In this document: positions 9,399 through 17,970 of the stretch, piece after piece
How the letters are laid out: each line of letters starts with the position of its first letter
How positions within the stretch are numbered: the first letter of the stretch is position 1
Assembly (NCBI RefSeq): GCF_014652715.1
Contig: NZ_BMZI01000003.1
Span: 315,854-379,853 of the forward strand
Direction: 5' to 3'
DNA from: Salinicola rhizosphaerae
GTDB lineage: Bacteria > Pseudomonadota > Gammaproteobacteria > Pseudomonadales > Halomonadaceae
DNA: 64,000 bases
Position numbers and translations under genes: made by a program
Notes under the pieces: generated by a model
Seen by the model: only the letters and a program-made list of their open reading frames with translations
Databases searched by the model: none
Told to the model about the DNA's origin: nothing

Positions 9399-10304
9399 AT
9401 GATGCGCTTCCCGATTCGCCAAGCGACACAGCCGTCGCGCCGTCTCTCCAAGCTCTTCGCGACTGCGATCACCGGCACCCTGGTGGCCCTCTCGCTGACG
9501 AGCTCGGCGTTCGCCGCCGATCTGCCCGAGATCGAGAGCCGCGGCAGCCTGAGCGTCGCCACCGAAGACAACTACGCCCCCTTCAACTACATCGAGGATG
9601 GCAACGCCGTTGGCTTCAACGCGGACATGCTCGTGGAATTGCGCCAGTACGCCGATTTCGACGTCAAGCAGGACATCCTGCCATGGACCGGCCTGCTGGC
9701 CGCCGTCTCCACCGGCCAGTACGACATGGCCCTGACCGGCGCATCGGTCTCCGACGAGCGTCTGCGTGTGTTCAACTACACCGCGCCCTACGCTTCCGCG
9801 CAGCATTTCGCGATCAAGCGCGCCGATGACGACAGCATTCAGAGCGTCGAGGACCTGGGCGGCAAGACGCTGGGTGTGCAGGCGGGCAGCGTGCTGCTTT
9901 CCCGGCTGCCGGAGCTCGAGAAGATGCTCAAGGAAAAAGGCGAGGAGATGGGGGAAGTCGTCCAGTACGAATCCTATCCAGAGGCCTTCGCCGATCTGGC
10001 CAACGGTCGTCTCGACTTCGTCATCGACTCCGCAGTGCCGGTCAACACCCTGGTCGCCTCCAAGCCGGACGTCTTCGCCAAGGGACCGGCGGTCTCCGGT
10101 CCAGGCTACGTCTCCTGGCCGATTCCCAAGTCGAGCCCGAAACTGCTGGCGTACATGAACGGCTTCCTCGACCACATGCGTGAAACCGGCCGTCTGGCCG
10201 AGCTGCAGGAGAAATGGTTCGGCGAAAGCTTCCCGGATCTGCCCACCAAACCGCTGACCAGCGTCGATCAGTTCCATGAGCTGCAGTTCAGCAACATGAA
10301 GTAA
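9399..10304 (+). CDS. Polar amino-acid ABC transporter substrate-binding protein
   Basis: Periplasmic family-3 solute-binding protein (301 aa precursor). It carries a signal peptide with hydrophobic core LFATAITGTLVALSLTSSAFA and cleavage near AFA-ADL. The mature part has the SBP3 pattern VATEDNYAPFNYIEDGNAVGFNADM, then DLGGKTLGVQAGS at the hinge lobe. The start is ATG at 9399, following AGAGGG at a good distance; the longer open frame upstream is leader sequence. It heads a four-gene importer set (binding protein, two permeases, ATPase), all on the plus strand. The ligand is probably an amino acid or related zwitterion. Confidence 0.9.
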   Translation: MMRFPIRQATQPSRRLSKLFATAITGTLVALSLTSSAFAADLPEIESRGSLSVATEDNYAPFNYIEDGNAVGFNADMLVELRQYADFDVKQDILPWTGLLAAVSTGQYDMALTGASVSDERLRVFNYTAPYASAQHFAIKRADDDSIQSVEDLGGKTLGVQAGSVLLSRLPELEKMLKEKGEEMGEVVQYESYPEAFADLANGRLDFVIDSAVPVNTLVASKPDVFAKGPAVSGPGYVSWPIPKSSPKLLAYMNGFLDHMRETGRLAELQEKWFGESFPDLPTKPLTSVDQFHELQFSNMK

Positions 10305-10386
10305 CGCCTCCGCGCCCCACCGACGCAAGACGCGCCGCGGCCTGTCCGCGGCGCCATTCGCTTGAATGCTTCATGGAGAGATCATC

Positions 10387-11028
10387 ATGAACGCCAGTGC
10401 CTGGCATATGCTGCTGGAAGGCGCCTGGACGACGCTCTGGATCTCCGGTGTCTCCATCGCCATGGGGGTCACCGCCGGCCTCGTACTCGCGCTGATTCGC
10501 ATCGCCAAGATTCCCGTCGTCGACCAGGTTCTGGTGCTTTATATCAGCCTGGCCCGCGCGACGCCGCTGGTCACGCTGGCGCTGTTCATCTTTCTCAGCG
10601 CGCCGACCTTCGGCATACAACTGGACCGCAGCGTGGCAGGGATTCTCGCGCTCACGCTCAACACCACCGCCTTCAACGCCGAGATCTGGCGCAGCGCCTT
10701 CCGCAATTTCTCGCGCGAACAGCGCGAAGCGGCCATGGCGACGGGCATGACGCCATGGATCACCTTCCGTCGCATCATGCTGCCGCAGATGCTCATTACC
10801 AGCCTGCCCGGTCTGATCAACGAAATGTCGTTTTTGATCAAGGGCAGCCCGGCCATCGCGGTCATCGGCATCGTCGACCTGACTCGCGTCACCAATCGCA
10901 TCTCCGCAGTGACCTACGAACCGCTCCCGCCGATCCTCGTCGCCTGCGTGCTCTACATGGCGATCATCGGCTGTCTGGTCTGGGCGCAGCGCGTGGCGGA
11001 AAGACGCGCCAATCGCCTGGCCGTGTAA
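10387..11028 (+). CDS. Amino-acid ABC transporter permease (first)
   Basis: HisM/GlnP-type inner-membrane permease, 213 aa, with about five membrane segments. It carries the EAA loop variant EQREAAMATGMTPWITFRRIMLPQ, which contacts the ATPase. The ATG at 10387 has GGAGAG seven bases before it and is preferred over the in-frame ATG at 10366. It lies 82 bp after the binding-protein gene and is followed closely by a second permease, giving a heterodimeric channel. Confidence 0.9.
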   Translation: MNASAWHMLLEGAWTTLWISGVSIAMGVTAGLVLALIRIAKIPVVDQVLVLYISLARATPLVTLALFIFLSAPTFGIQLDRSVAGILALTLNTTAFNAEIWRSAFRNFSREQREAAMATGMTPWITFRRIMLPQMLITSLPGLINEMSFLIKGSPAIAVIGIVDLTRVTNRISAVTYEPLPPILVACVLYMAIIGCLVWAQRVAERRANRLAV

Positions 11029-11052
11029 GCCGAGGATGCCAAGGAGAACACC

Positions 11053-11718
11053 ATGAACAACTGGCAAATTCTGTGGCAGGCGCGAGACCAGTTCTGGTCG
11101 GGCTTTCTCAGCACCATGACGATCTTCGGCCTCTCGATCAGCGCGGCTTTTCTGATCGGCTGCGTCATGCTCTATCTGCTCGAGGGGAGCCGGCCGCGCC
11201 TGGCCATGCCGCTTCGCGTCTTCATCGACGGCATGCGCATGCTGCCGTTTCTGATTCTGGCCTATCTGCTCTACTACGGCCTGCCCGGCCTGGGTATCCG
11301 ACTCGATGCCTGGTGGTCCGGCATCGGCGCGCTCGCGGTCTATCACGGCTGCTACTTTGCCGAGATCTTCCGCGGCGCTCGGTTGACGTTTCCGCCGGGG
11401 CAGGTCGAAGCCGCCAAGGCGCATGGATTCACCAAAGGCAAGATGTTCCTGCGTCTGATCCTGCCGCAGATCATCATGCAGACCCGGCCGCTGCTCGGGA
11501 ACCAGCTGATTTACGCGCTCAAGGACACGGCATTTCTGGTCATTATCACGGTGCAGGAGCTGACCGCCGCCGCGAACAGCCTCTCCGGCACCTATTTCAT
11601 ACCCACCGAGGCGTTCATCGTGGTCATCGGCTTCTACTGGGCGGTGAGTATCGTGATGGAAGTCATCATCAAACAGTGCGGGCGCTTCAGCGCCAGACGG
11701 GGGTTCGACAATGTCTGA
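11053..11718 (+). CDS. Amino-acid ABC transporter permease (second)
   Basis: Partner permease of 221 aa, with hydrophobic spans and an EAA loop reading GQVEAAKAHGFTKGKMFLRLILPQ. AAGGAG stands upstream of the ATG at 11053. Its last eight bases overlap the ATPase start at 11711, indicating translational coupling. With the preceding permease it should form the membrane channel of the importer. Confidence 0.9.
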   Translation: MNNWQILWQARDQFWSGFLSTMTIFGLSISAAFLIGCVMLYLLEGSRPRLAMPLRVFIDGMRMLPFLILAYLLYYGLPGLGIRLDAWWSGIGALAVYHGCYFAEIFRGARLTFPPGQVEAAKAHGFTKGKMFLRLILPQIIMQTRPLLGNQLIYALKDTAFLVIITVQELTAAANSLSGTYFIPTEAFIVVIGFYWAVSIVMEVIIKQCGRFSARRGFDNV

Positions 11719-12499
11719 AGCTGGTATTGAATCCAGGAAAGCACCAACCGATGCCGCGGTCGCGATCCGTAATCTGTCGAAGAGCTTCGACAATGTCGAG
11801 GTACTGCGCGACGTCAATCTCGAGGTCAAGAAAGGCGACGTCGTGACCATTCTGGGCTCGTCGGGCTCCGGTAAATCGACGCTGTTGCGCTGTATCAACT
11901 GGCTGGAACAGCCGGAGCGCGGCAGCATTCATATCGCCGGCGAGCGCATCGGCACGACCGACGATGGCCGCGCGATGTCGGTCAAGGCGCTGGCCCGTGT
12001 GCGCGCGAAGACTGGCATGGTGTTCCAGGGCTTCAATCTCTGGCCGCACCTCAACGTGCTGCACAACGTCACCGAAGCACCGATCCACGTGCTCGGCAAG
12101 TCGCGGCACGAGGCCGAGGCTCACGCCCGCGAACTGCTCGAGAAAGTCGGCATGTCGCACAAGATGGATGCCTACCCCAATACCCTCTCCGGCGGGCAGA
12201 AACAGCGCGTCGCGATCGCCCGCGCCCTGGCCATGCAGCCGGAGGTCATGCTCTTCGACGAGCCGACCTCCGCACTCGACCCGGAGCTGGTGGGCGAAGT
12301 CCTCGGCGTGATCAAAGATCTGTCCGCCGAGGGCTACACGATGGTCATCGTGACCCACGAGATGGCGTTCTCACGCGCCGTTTCCGACCAGGTCGTGTTT
12401 CTGGAGAAAGGATTGATCATCGAGCAGGCCGATCCGGAAACCTTCTTCACCAACCCCGCCACCGAGCGCGTGCAGAAATTTCTCGAGCGCCACGACTAG
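11711..12499 (+). CDS. Amino-acid ABC transporter ATP-binding protein
   Basis: GlnQ/HisP-class ATPase, 262 aa. Walker A is GSSGSGKST, the Q-loop is GMVFQGFNLWPH, the signature is NTLSGGQKQRVAIARAL, Walker B is VMLFDEPTSALDPEL, and the switch His is in VTHEM. A roughly 20-residue N-terminal extension precedes the domain. It completes the importer begun at 9399. A run of three 17-bp direct repeats follows its stop codon immediately. Confidence 0.94.
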   Translation: MSEAGIESRKAPTDAAVAIRNLSKSFDNVEVLRDVNLEVKKGDVVTILGSSGSGKSTLLRCINWLEQPERGSIHIAGERIGTTDDGRAMSVKALARVRAKTGMVFQGFNLWPHLNVLHNVTEAPIHVLGKSRHEAEAHARELLEKVGMSHKMDAYPNTLSGGQKQRVAIARALAMQPEVMLFDEPTSALDPELVGEVLGVIKDLSAEGYTMVIVTHEMAFSRAVSDQVVFLEKGLIIEQADPETFFTNPATERVQKFLERHD

Positions 12500-12550
12500 C
12501 CTCGCGAAACCGATAGCCTCGCGAAACCGATAGCCTCGCGAAATCGATAG
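12500..12550. repeat. Three tandem copies of a 17-bp unit
   Basis: CCTCGCGAAACCGATAG occurs at 12500-12516 and 12517-12533, and with one change (AATCG) at 12534-12550. A degenerate fourth unit may follow. The array starts on the base after the ABC ATPase stop codon, and each unit ends in TAG. Function unknown; it could be slippage-generated sequence or a binding array. Confidence 0.9.
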
Positions 12551-12651
12551 TCCTGCGGGACCCGTCGCCCCCGCGACCACCGCTCGCGCTCGACAGCGCC
12601 TCCCGAACGTGCCAAAACTGAAATCCACGCGATCATCCGGGAGGCACTGCC

Positions 12652-13614
12652 ATGGCGACGACGGTCACGGTACTGGACGACTACCAAGGGTGCTGCGCCT
12701 TTCTCGACGCCGCCCACGAACTCGACGACAGCGACCTCCGGCTCGATGTCGAACATCGCCACCTTGCGGCCTCGGCGCTGCCGGCGCGCCTGGCCGACAG
12801 CGATGCCGTGATCCTGATTCGCGAACGCACCACGCTGACACGCGAACTATTGGCGCAACTACCCAACCTCAAGCTGGTCGTGCAGACCGGGCGACTCTCC
12901 TCGGCCATCGACCTCGAAGCGTGCGACGATCTGGGTATCGCCGTGCGCGACGGTACCGGCTCGCCCACCGCCCCGGCCGAACTGACGTGGCTACTGATCA
13001 TGGCCGGCTGCCGCCGCCTCGGCGGCTATCTCGATCGCCAGGCCCGCGGCGAGTGGCAACGCAGTAGCGATCGCCTGGAGACCGAATCGCTCGGCCACGC
13101 CGTCAGCGGGCGCACGCTCGGCATCTGGGGGCTCGGCAAGATCGGCAGTCTCGTCGTCGGCTACGCCGAGGCCTTTGGCATGCAGGTCATCGCCCACGGG
13201 CGCGAGTCGAGCGCCGGGCGTGCCTTCCAGCTTGGCGTCGAATTCGAGCCCGACCGTCGCGCGTTTCTCGCTCGCTGCGACGTCGTCACGCTGCATCTCA
13301 AACTGAACGACGAGACACGCGGCATGATCAGCGCCGCCGATCTTGCCGCCATGCGCGCCGAGGCGCTGCTGGTCAACACCAGTCGCGCCGAGCTGATCCG
13401 CCCGGGCGCCCTGCTCGATGCCCTCGATGCCGGCCGCCCCGGTAGCGCCGCGCTGGATGTCTACGAGAACGAACCCGACGGCGCCCGTCCCTACCAGCAT
13501 CACTCACGCGTGCTGGCGACCCCGCACCTCGGGTTCGTCGAGCGAGACACCTTCGAGCGCTACTTCTCGACCGCGTTTCGTCAGGTCAGGGAGTTTTTCG
13601 CGGCCAAGAACTGA
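12652..13614 (+). CDS. D-2-hydroxyacid dehydrogenase family protein
   Basis: NAD-dependent oxidoreductase of the D-isomer 2-hydroxyacid family, 320 aa. The dinucleotide fold is GIWGLGKIGSLVVGYAEAFGM, the catalytic Arg is in LLVNTSRAELI, the catalytic Glu region is LDVYENEP, and the catalytic His is in TPHLGFVE. GGGAGG stands before the ATG at 12652. It sits 150 bp after the ABC importer on the same strand and probably reduces the 2-oxo acid produced by transamination, or oxidises a hydroxy acid. It converges with the YfcG-like GST. Confidence 0.9.
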   Translation: MATTVTVLDDYQGCCAFLDAAHELDDSDLRLDVEHRHLAASALPARLADSDAVILIRERTTLTRELLAQLPNLKLVVQTGRLSSAIDLEACDDLGIAVRDGTGSPTAPAELTWLLIMAGCRRLGGYLDRQARGEWQRSSDRLETESLGHAVSGRTLGIWGLGKIGSLVVGYAEAFGMQVIAHGRESSAGRAFQLGVEFEPDRRAFLARCDVVTLHLKLNDETRGMISAADLAAMRAEALLVNTSRAELIRPGALLDALDAGRPGSAALDVYENEPDGARPYQHHSRVLATPHLGFVERDTFERYFSTAFRQVREFFAAKN

Positions 13615-13633
13615 CGCACTGGATTATTGATGG

Positions 13634-13647
13634 ACCCGGCGCCGGGT
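13634..13647. terminator. Hairpin between convergent dehydrogenase and GST genes
   Basis: ACCCGGCGCCGGGT is a perfect palindrome in the 67-bp gap between two convergent stop codons. It has no T-run and no real loop, so a terminator role is only suggested by position. Confidence 0.35.
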
Positions 13648-13681
13648 TCGTCAGTCATCACCGCCAGGTCCAGCGTTGCTT

Positions 13682-14383
13682 TCACCGCTCGAACAGGTGC
13701 TTTCGCGCCTCGTCGGTCATCTCCACCCCGTTTCTGGGATCGATCAGGTCGGGATTGATCTCTTCGGCCTTGGCGTAGGCACGCTTGACCGCGGCGCGTT
13801 CGCCGACCTGCTCGAACCAGCGCTGCAGGCTGGGGAAGTCTTCGAGATCCTGCCCCTGCTTCTCGTGGGAGCGAATCCACGGCCAGATGGCGATGTCGGC
13901 AATGGAGTAGTCGTCGTCGGCGACATGGTCATTGTCGTCGAGCTGGCGGTCGAGCACGCCGTAGAGCCGCGCGGTCTCTTTCACGTAGCGCTCGATCGCG
14001 TAGTCGATCTTCTTCGGCGCGTAGTGTCGAAAGTGATGATTCTGGCCTGCCATGGGGCCGAGGCCGCCCATCTGCCAGTGCAGCCACTGCAAGACGCGGT
14101 AGCGCTGGCGACCGATCTCGGGCAGGAATTTACCGCTCTTGTCGGCGAGATACTCGAGAATCGCGCCGGACTCGAACAGTGCCAGCGGCTGACCGCGGTC
14201 ACTCGGAGCGCGGTCGACAATCGCCGGTATCCGATTGTTGGGCGAGATCTCGAGAAACGCCGGCGCGAACTGTTCGCCCTTGCCGATGTTGATCGGGTGA
14301 ATCCGATAGTCGAACCCGGCCTCTTCGAGAAACAGCGTGATCTTGTGCCCGTTGGGCGTCGTCCAGTAGTAGAGATCGATCAT
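13682..14383 (-). CDS. Glutathione S-transferase, YfcG/YghU disulfide-oxidoreductase type
   Basis: Nu-class GST-like protein of 233 aa that aligns closely with E. coli YfcG: MIDLYYWTTPNGHKITLFLEE, then SPNNRIPAIVD, SLFESGAILEYL-type (here ALFESGAILEYLADKSG) and GPMAGQNHHF. The TPNGHK motif and the SPNNRIP cis-proline loop hold two glutathiones in this class. These enzymes reduce disulfides and organic peroxides. The start is ATG at 14383; frame upstream of it overlaps the neighbouring GST gene. Eleven bases separate it from the preceding GST, so the pair is an operon. Confidence 0.92.
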   Translation of the reverse strand: MIDLYYWTTPNGHKITLFLEEAGFDYRIHPINIGKGEQFAPAFLEISPNNRIPAIVDRAPSDRGQPLALFESGAILEYLADKSGKFLPEIGRQRYRVLQWLHWQMGGLGPMAGQNHHFRHYAPKKIDYAIERYVKETARLYGVLDRQLDDNDHVADDDYSIADIAIWPWIRSHEKQGQDLEDFPSLQRWFEQVGERAAVKRAYAKAEEINPDLIDPRNGVEMTDEARKHLFER

Positions 14384-14394
14384 CGCTCGCCTCC

Positions 14395-15111
14395 TCAGCC
14401 CAGGTTGTCGTAACCACCTTCGATGTCGACGATGCGCGTCGCGCTGCGCCCGAGGCCGCCATGCAGATCGAGCATGCGCTGGAACCAGGCGTAGACCGGG
14501 TCGGCATTGGAGATGAGATCCGCCGCCGAGCAGACCCGTGCCCACATGAACACGCCGACTACCAGATAATCGGCGGCGCCGGCCACGTCACCATCCAGAA
14601 ATGGCGACTCTTCCAGACGTCCGCGCATCGGTTCCAGCGCGCGGTCCAGCATCGATAGCCCCTGACTCGGCGAGTGCATCTCCTCGAGCGTGCGCCCGAA
14701 CGCCTTCTCGCGAGAGGTGCGGAAGTATTCCCGGTCATCCGGATGCACGGCGTTGTAGACGTCCATCAGAATCGTCTTCAGCACGCCCGGCCCCAGCGAG
14801 CGCTCGGCGTAGAACTTGAAGAACCGCGCCCGCGCCTCGGCGGTGTCGTCTCCGAGCAGCGGCTTCTCCGGATAGACGCGGTCGAGATAACGGAAGATCT
14901 CGTAGCTATCGACCACGGTTTCGTCGCCATCGACGAAGACCGGCACCTTCGGCTGATCGGAGAAGGCAATCGCTTCCTTGTCGGTGAATTTCCAGGGAAC
15001 GAAGTCGCACTCGAGTCCCTTGTGGGCCAGCGCGTACTTCACCCGCCAGCAATAAGGAGAGAATCGCAGCCGCTCATCGCGGCCGCACAGATCGAACATC
15101 TTGCGGCTCAT
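14395..15111 (-). CDS. Glutathione S-transferase family protein (etherase-like)
   Basis: GST superfamily, 238 aa. A thioredoxin-fold N-terminus with LRFSPYCWRVKYALAHKGLEC carries the active-site Ser/Cys region. The cis-Pro motif is KVPVFVDGD and the substrate-side motif is VDSYEIFRYLD. The form resembles bacterial beta-etherase-like GSTs, but the substrate cannot be told. The ATG at 15111 has AGGAG upstream and is preferred over the in-frame ATG at 15138. First gene of the two-GST operon, divergent from the YdeP-type oxidoreductase. Confidence 0.85.
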   Translation of the reverse strand: MSRKMFDLCGRDERLRFSPYCWRVKYALAHKGLECDFVPWKFTDKEAIAFSDQPKVPVFVDGDETVVDSYEIFRYLDRVYPEKPLLGDDTAEARARFFKFYAERSLGPGVLKTILMDVYNAVHPDDREYFRTSREKAFGRTLEEMHSPSQGLSMLDRALEPMRGRLEESPFLDGDVAGAADYLVVGVFMWARVCSAADLISNADPVYAWFQRMLDLHGGLGRSATRIVDIEGGYDNLG

Positions 15112-15279
15112 CTCGTGCTCCTGGTGACAGTCCGACATCGTTTGCGTCGATGCAGCATGTCCAAGGGCCGATCCGGCGTCAAACCGTTTCCCACTCGACG
15201 ACCTCTCTGCGTGAACGCGAGATCGTTGCCATACTGCAGTCGAACACTCACGAAATCATGACCGCAGGGAGGCAAGATC

Positions 15280-17631
15280 ATGGCGCGTCAGCTCAAGGAT
15301 GAGGAAGTGCACGGCCGACAGGCGAAACACGATGCGCCGGGGGGCGGCTGGCAGTCCGTGCAGGCGACGGAAACACACTTCTTGCGCGAGCGAGTGCCGT
15401 TCAAAGGCAACGCGCTGATGCTCAAGATCAACACGCCCGACGGCGGGTTCGAATGTCCGAGCTGTGCCTGGCCCAACCCGGAAAAGCCGGGACCGGCGGA
15501 GTTCTGCGAGAACGGGGCCAAGGCGGTGGCGTGGGAGGCCACGGCGGCACGTACTACGCCGGAGTTCTTCGCGCGGCATACAGTGACCGAACTGCTTGCC
15601 TGGTCGGATCACGAGCTGGAAAAGCAGGGCCGGTTGACGCATCCCATGCGCTACAACGCGACGACCGACAAGTACGATCCGATCGATTGGTCGACCGCCT
15701 TCCGCGAGATAGGCACGCAGGTCGCCGGATTCGACCCGAAACGCGTCGAGCTCTACACCTCCGGGCGCACCTCCAACGAGGCGGCGTTCCTGTGGCAGCT
15801 CTACGGTCGGATGCTCGGCACGCAAAACTTTCCCGACTGCTCCAACATGTGTCACGAGACCACCACCGTGGCGCTGCCGCAAAGCATCGGCGTGGGCAAG
15901 GCGACGACCACGCTCGATGACTTCGAACATACCGACTGCGTGTTTCTGTTCGGCCAGAACGCCGGTACCAACAGCCCACGCATGATGGGACTTCTGCACG
16001 AGGCACGCCTGCGCGGCGCCGAAGTCATCACGTTTAACCCGCTGCGCGAGCGCGCACTGGTCAAATTCGCCAATCCGCAGACACCGAAGGACATGGCGAC
16101 CAACCACGGCGTACCGATCAGTACGCAATACCACCAGGTCCGGATCGGCGGCGATATCGCCGCGATTCAGGGCATGTGCAAGCACATTCTCGAGGTCGAC
16201 GACGCGGCGCGTGCCAATGACGGAAAGCGCGTGATCGACCATGACTTCATCAGTATGCATACGGATGGCTTCGAAGCGTTTGCCGACCACTGCCGTTCGC
16301 TTGCCTGGTCGCAAATCGAACGCCAAAGCGGGCTCGCGCGCGATGCCATCGTTGACGCGGCAGACGCCTGGATTCGGGCCGAGCGTGTCATCTGCTGCTG
16401 GGGAATGGGCATTACCCAGCACATCCGCGGCGGTGACAACATCCATCAGATTCTCAACCTGCTGCTGATGGGTGGTCATATCGGCCGGCGTGGCGCCGGC
16501 GCCTGCCCGGTGCGCGGCCATTCCAACGTACAGGGCGACCGCACCGTGGGTATCTTCCACAAGTCCGGCGAGGCGTTCCTGTCGAAGATGGACGAGGTGT
16601 TCGGCATCGAGTGCGAGCGTGAGCATGGTCACGATGTGGCGCTCTGCTGCGAGGCGATCCTCAGAGACGAAGTCGACGCCTTTCTCGGCATGGGCGGCAA
16701 CTTCTTCCGCGCGATCGCCGATCAGGCTCGCGTCGCACCGCACGTGGAGAACATCGCGCTCACGGTGCAGATCGCCACCAAGCTCAATCGCAGCCACCTG
16801 ATTCACGGCAAGTCGGCTTATCTGCTGCCGACGCTCGCACGCACCGAAAAGGACGTACAGGCCGGCGTCGAACAGACGATCACCATCGAAGACGGGATGT
16901 GCAACGTACAGGGATCGAAGGGGCAGATCGAACCGGCGTCACCGCATCTGCTCTCCGAGATCGCCATCGTCGCCGGGTTAGGCAAGGCCACACTCGCGCC
17001 CAATCCCAAGGTCGACTGGGAGTGGCTCACCGAGGACTACGCGCGCATCCGCGACAAGATCGAGGCAACGCAGCCCGGCACGTTTTACGACTTCAACCGG
17101 CGTCTGACGGAGAGGGGTGTCTTCCATCTCGATATCGCCGCCCGCGATCGAGTCTGGAACACCGACTCCGGCAAGGCGCATTTTCTCTATCCCGACAAGC
17201 GTCTGACCGAAGACGATACGGCACCCACCGACACCCACTTCCAGCTGCTTTCGATCCGTGGACACGATCAGTTCAACACCACCGTCTACTCCTATGACGA
17301 TCGCTATCGAGATATCTACGGTACGCGTATGGTGCTGATGATGAACCCGCGCGATATCGAGAGGCACGGCTTCGAAGCCGGCAATCGCGTCACGCTACAT
17401 GCAGTGAGCGATGATGGCATTGCGCGCAGCGTCTCGGGCTTCAAGATCATCGCCTACGATCTGCCGGAGAACTGTCTTGGCGCCTACTATCCGGAGGTCA
17501 ACGATCTGATCCCCGTCGCCAACCGCGATTTCCAGAGCAACACCATCGCCGGCAAATCGATCCCGGTGACACTTGAGCTCATGTCGACCGAGGCCATAGA
17601 AGCCGAAACCGGCATGCTTGCAACCGGCTGA
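15280..17631 (+). CDS. FdhF/YdeP family molybdopterin oxidoreductase
   Basis: Formate-dehydrogenase-like molybdoenzyme of 783 aa, close to E. coli YdeP (linked there to acid resistance). It has the N-terminal CPSCAWPNP motif and DCSNMCHETT, which lies in the Mo-cofactor region. Other landmarks are MGITQHIRGGDNIHQILNLLLMGGHIGRRGAGACPVRGHSNVQ-type signatures (broken into ordinary family blocks), and a C-terminal MopB beta-barrel with DQFNTTVYSYDDRYR. GGGAGG precedes the ATG at 15280. No electron-transfer subunit is adjacent. The physiological substrate of YdeP proteins is unsettled; the GST pair upstream hints at a stress role. Confidence 0.9.
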   Translation: MARQLKDEEVHGRQAKHDAPGGGWQSVQATETHFLRERVPFKGNALMLKINTPDGGFECPSCAWPNPEKPGPAEFCENGAKAVAWEATAARTTPEFFARHTVTELLAWSDHELEKQGRLTHPMRYNATTDKYDPIDWSTAFREIGTQVAGFDPKRVELYTSGRTSNEAAFLWQLYGRMLGTQNFPDCSNMCHETTTVALPQSIGVGKATTTLDDFEHTDCVFLFGQNAGTNSPRMMGLLHEARLRGAEVITFNPLRERALVKFANPQTPKDMATNHGVPISTQYHQVRIGGDIAAIQGMCKHILEVDDAARANDGKRVIDHDFISMHTDGFEAFADHCRSLAWSQIERQSGLARDAIVDAADAWIRAERVICCWGMGITQHIRGGDNIHQILNLLLMGGHIGRRGAGACPVRGHSNVQGDRTVGIFHKSGEAFLSKMDEVFGIECEREHGHDVALCCEAILRDEVDAFLGMGGNFFRAIADQARVAPHVENIALTVQIATKLNRSHLIHGKSAYLLPTLARTEKDVQAGVEQTITIEDGMCNVQGSKGQIEPASPHLLSEIAIVAGLGKATLAPNPKVDWEWLTEDYARIRDKIEATQPGTFYDFNRRLTERGVFHLDIAARDRVWNTDSGKAHFLYPDKRLTEDDTAPTDTHFQLLSIRGHDQFNTTVYSYDDRYRDIYGTRMVLMMNPRDIERHGFEAGNRVTLHAVSDDGIARSVSGFKIIAYDLPENCLGAYYPEVNDLIPVANRDFQSNTIAGKSIPVTLELMSTEAIEAETGMLATG

Positions 17632-17661
17632 CACCGCCCTCCCTCTGACACCCTTCCCCAG

Positions 17662-17699
17662 CCGACGCCCGATGCTGTCCCGCCAGCCTCGGGCGTCGG
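17662..17699. terminator. Strong hairpin after ydeP-like gene
   Basis: CCGACGCCCGA (17662-17672) pairs perfectly with TCGGGCGTCGG (17689-17699), 30 bp after the stop. The T content after it is low. The remaining sequence to the permease start at 17971 contains no gene that I can support. Confidence 0.5.
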
Positions 17700-17970
17700 T
17701 CCATTGGTCGCAGCCACGCACGCCGAAACGCTCGCAGGCATCTCTTCCCGCTCCCACAAAGCGTAGTTTTTTCAAAGACTTCACCGCACCTTGTCGGACA
17801 ACTCATCCGTTGGTGTGAGTTCGCCAGTCGCGTTGGCGGGCCTGTCGCGGCTGGTTATCTTCCGAGCAGAGAACCCTCGCTCGAGCCGCCTACGGCGGCA
17901 AGACACGAGGCGAGCCGACACAAAAAACGACACCAAACCATGTCCTGCAACAGGGACTCGGGAGCGCGAC

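Noticed and set aside
10288-11928. 546-codon open frame on the minus strand across the ABC importer
   Set aside because: His/Asp/Gln/Arg-rich shadow translation; both ABC permeases on the opposite strand have clear motifs and ribosome sites.
15256-16806. 516-codon minus-strand open frame
   Set aside because: Shadow of the YdeP-type oxidoreductase; GC-rich third positions create long antisense frames throughout.
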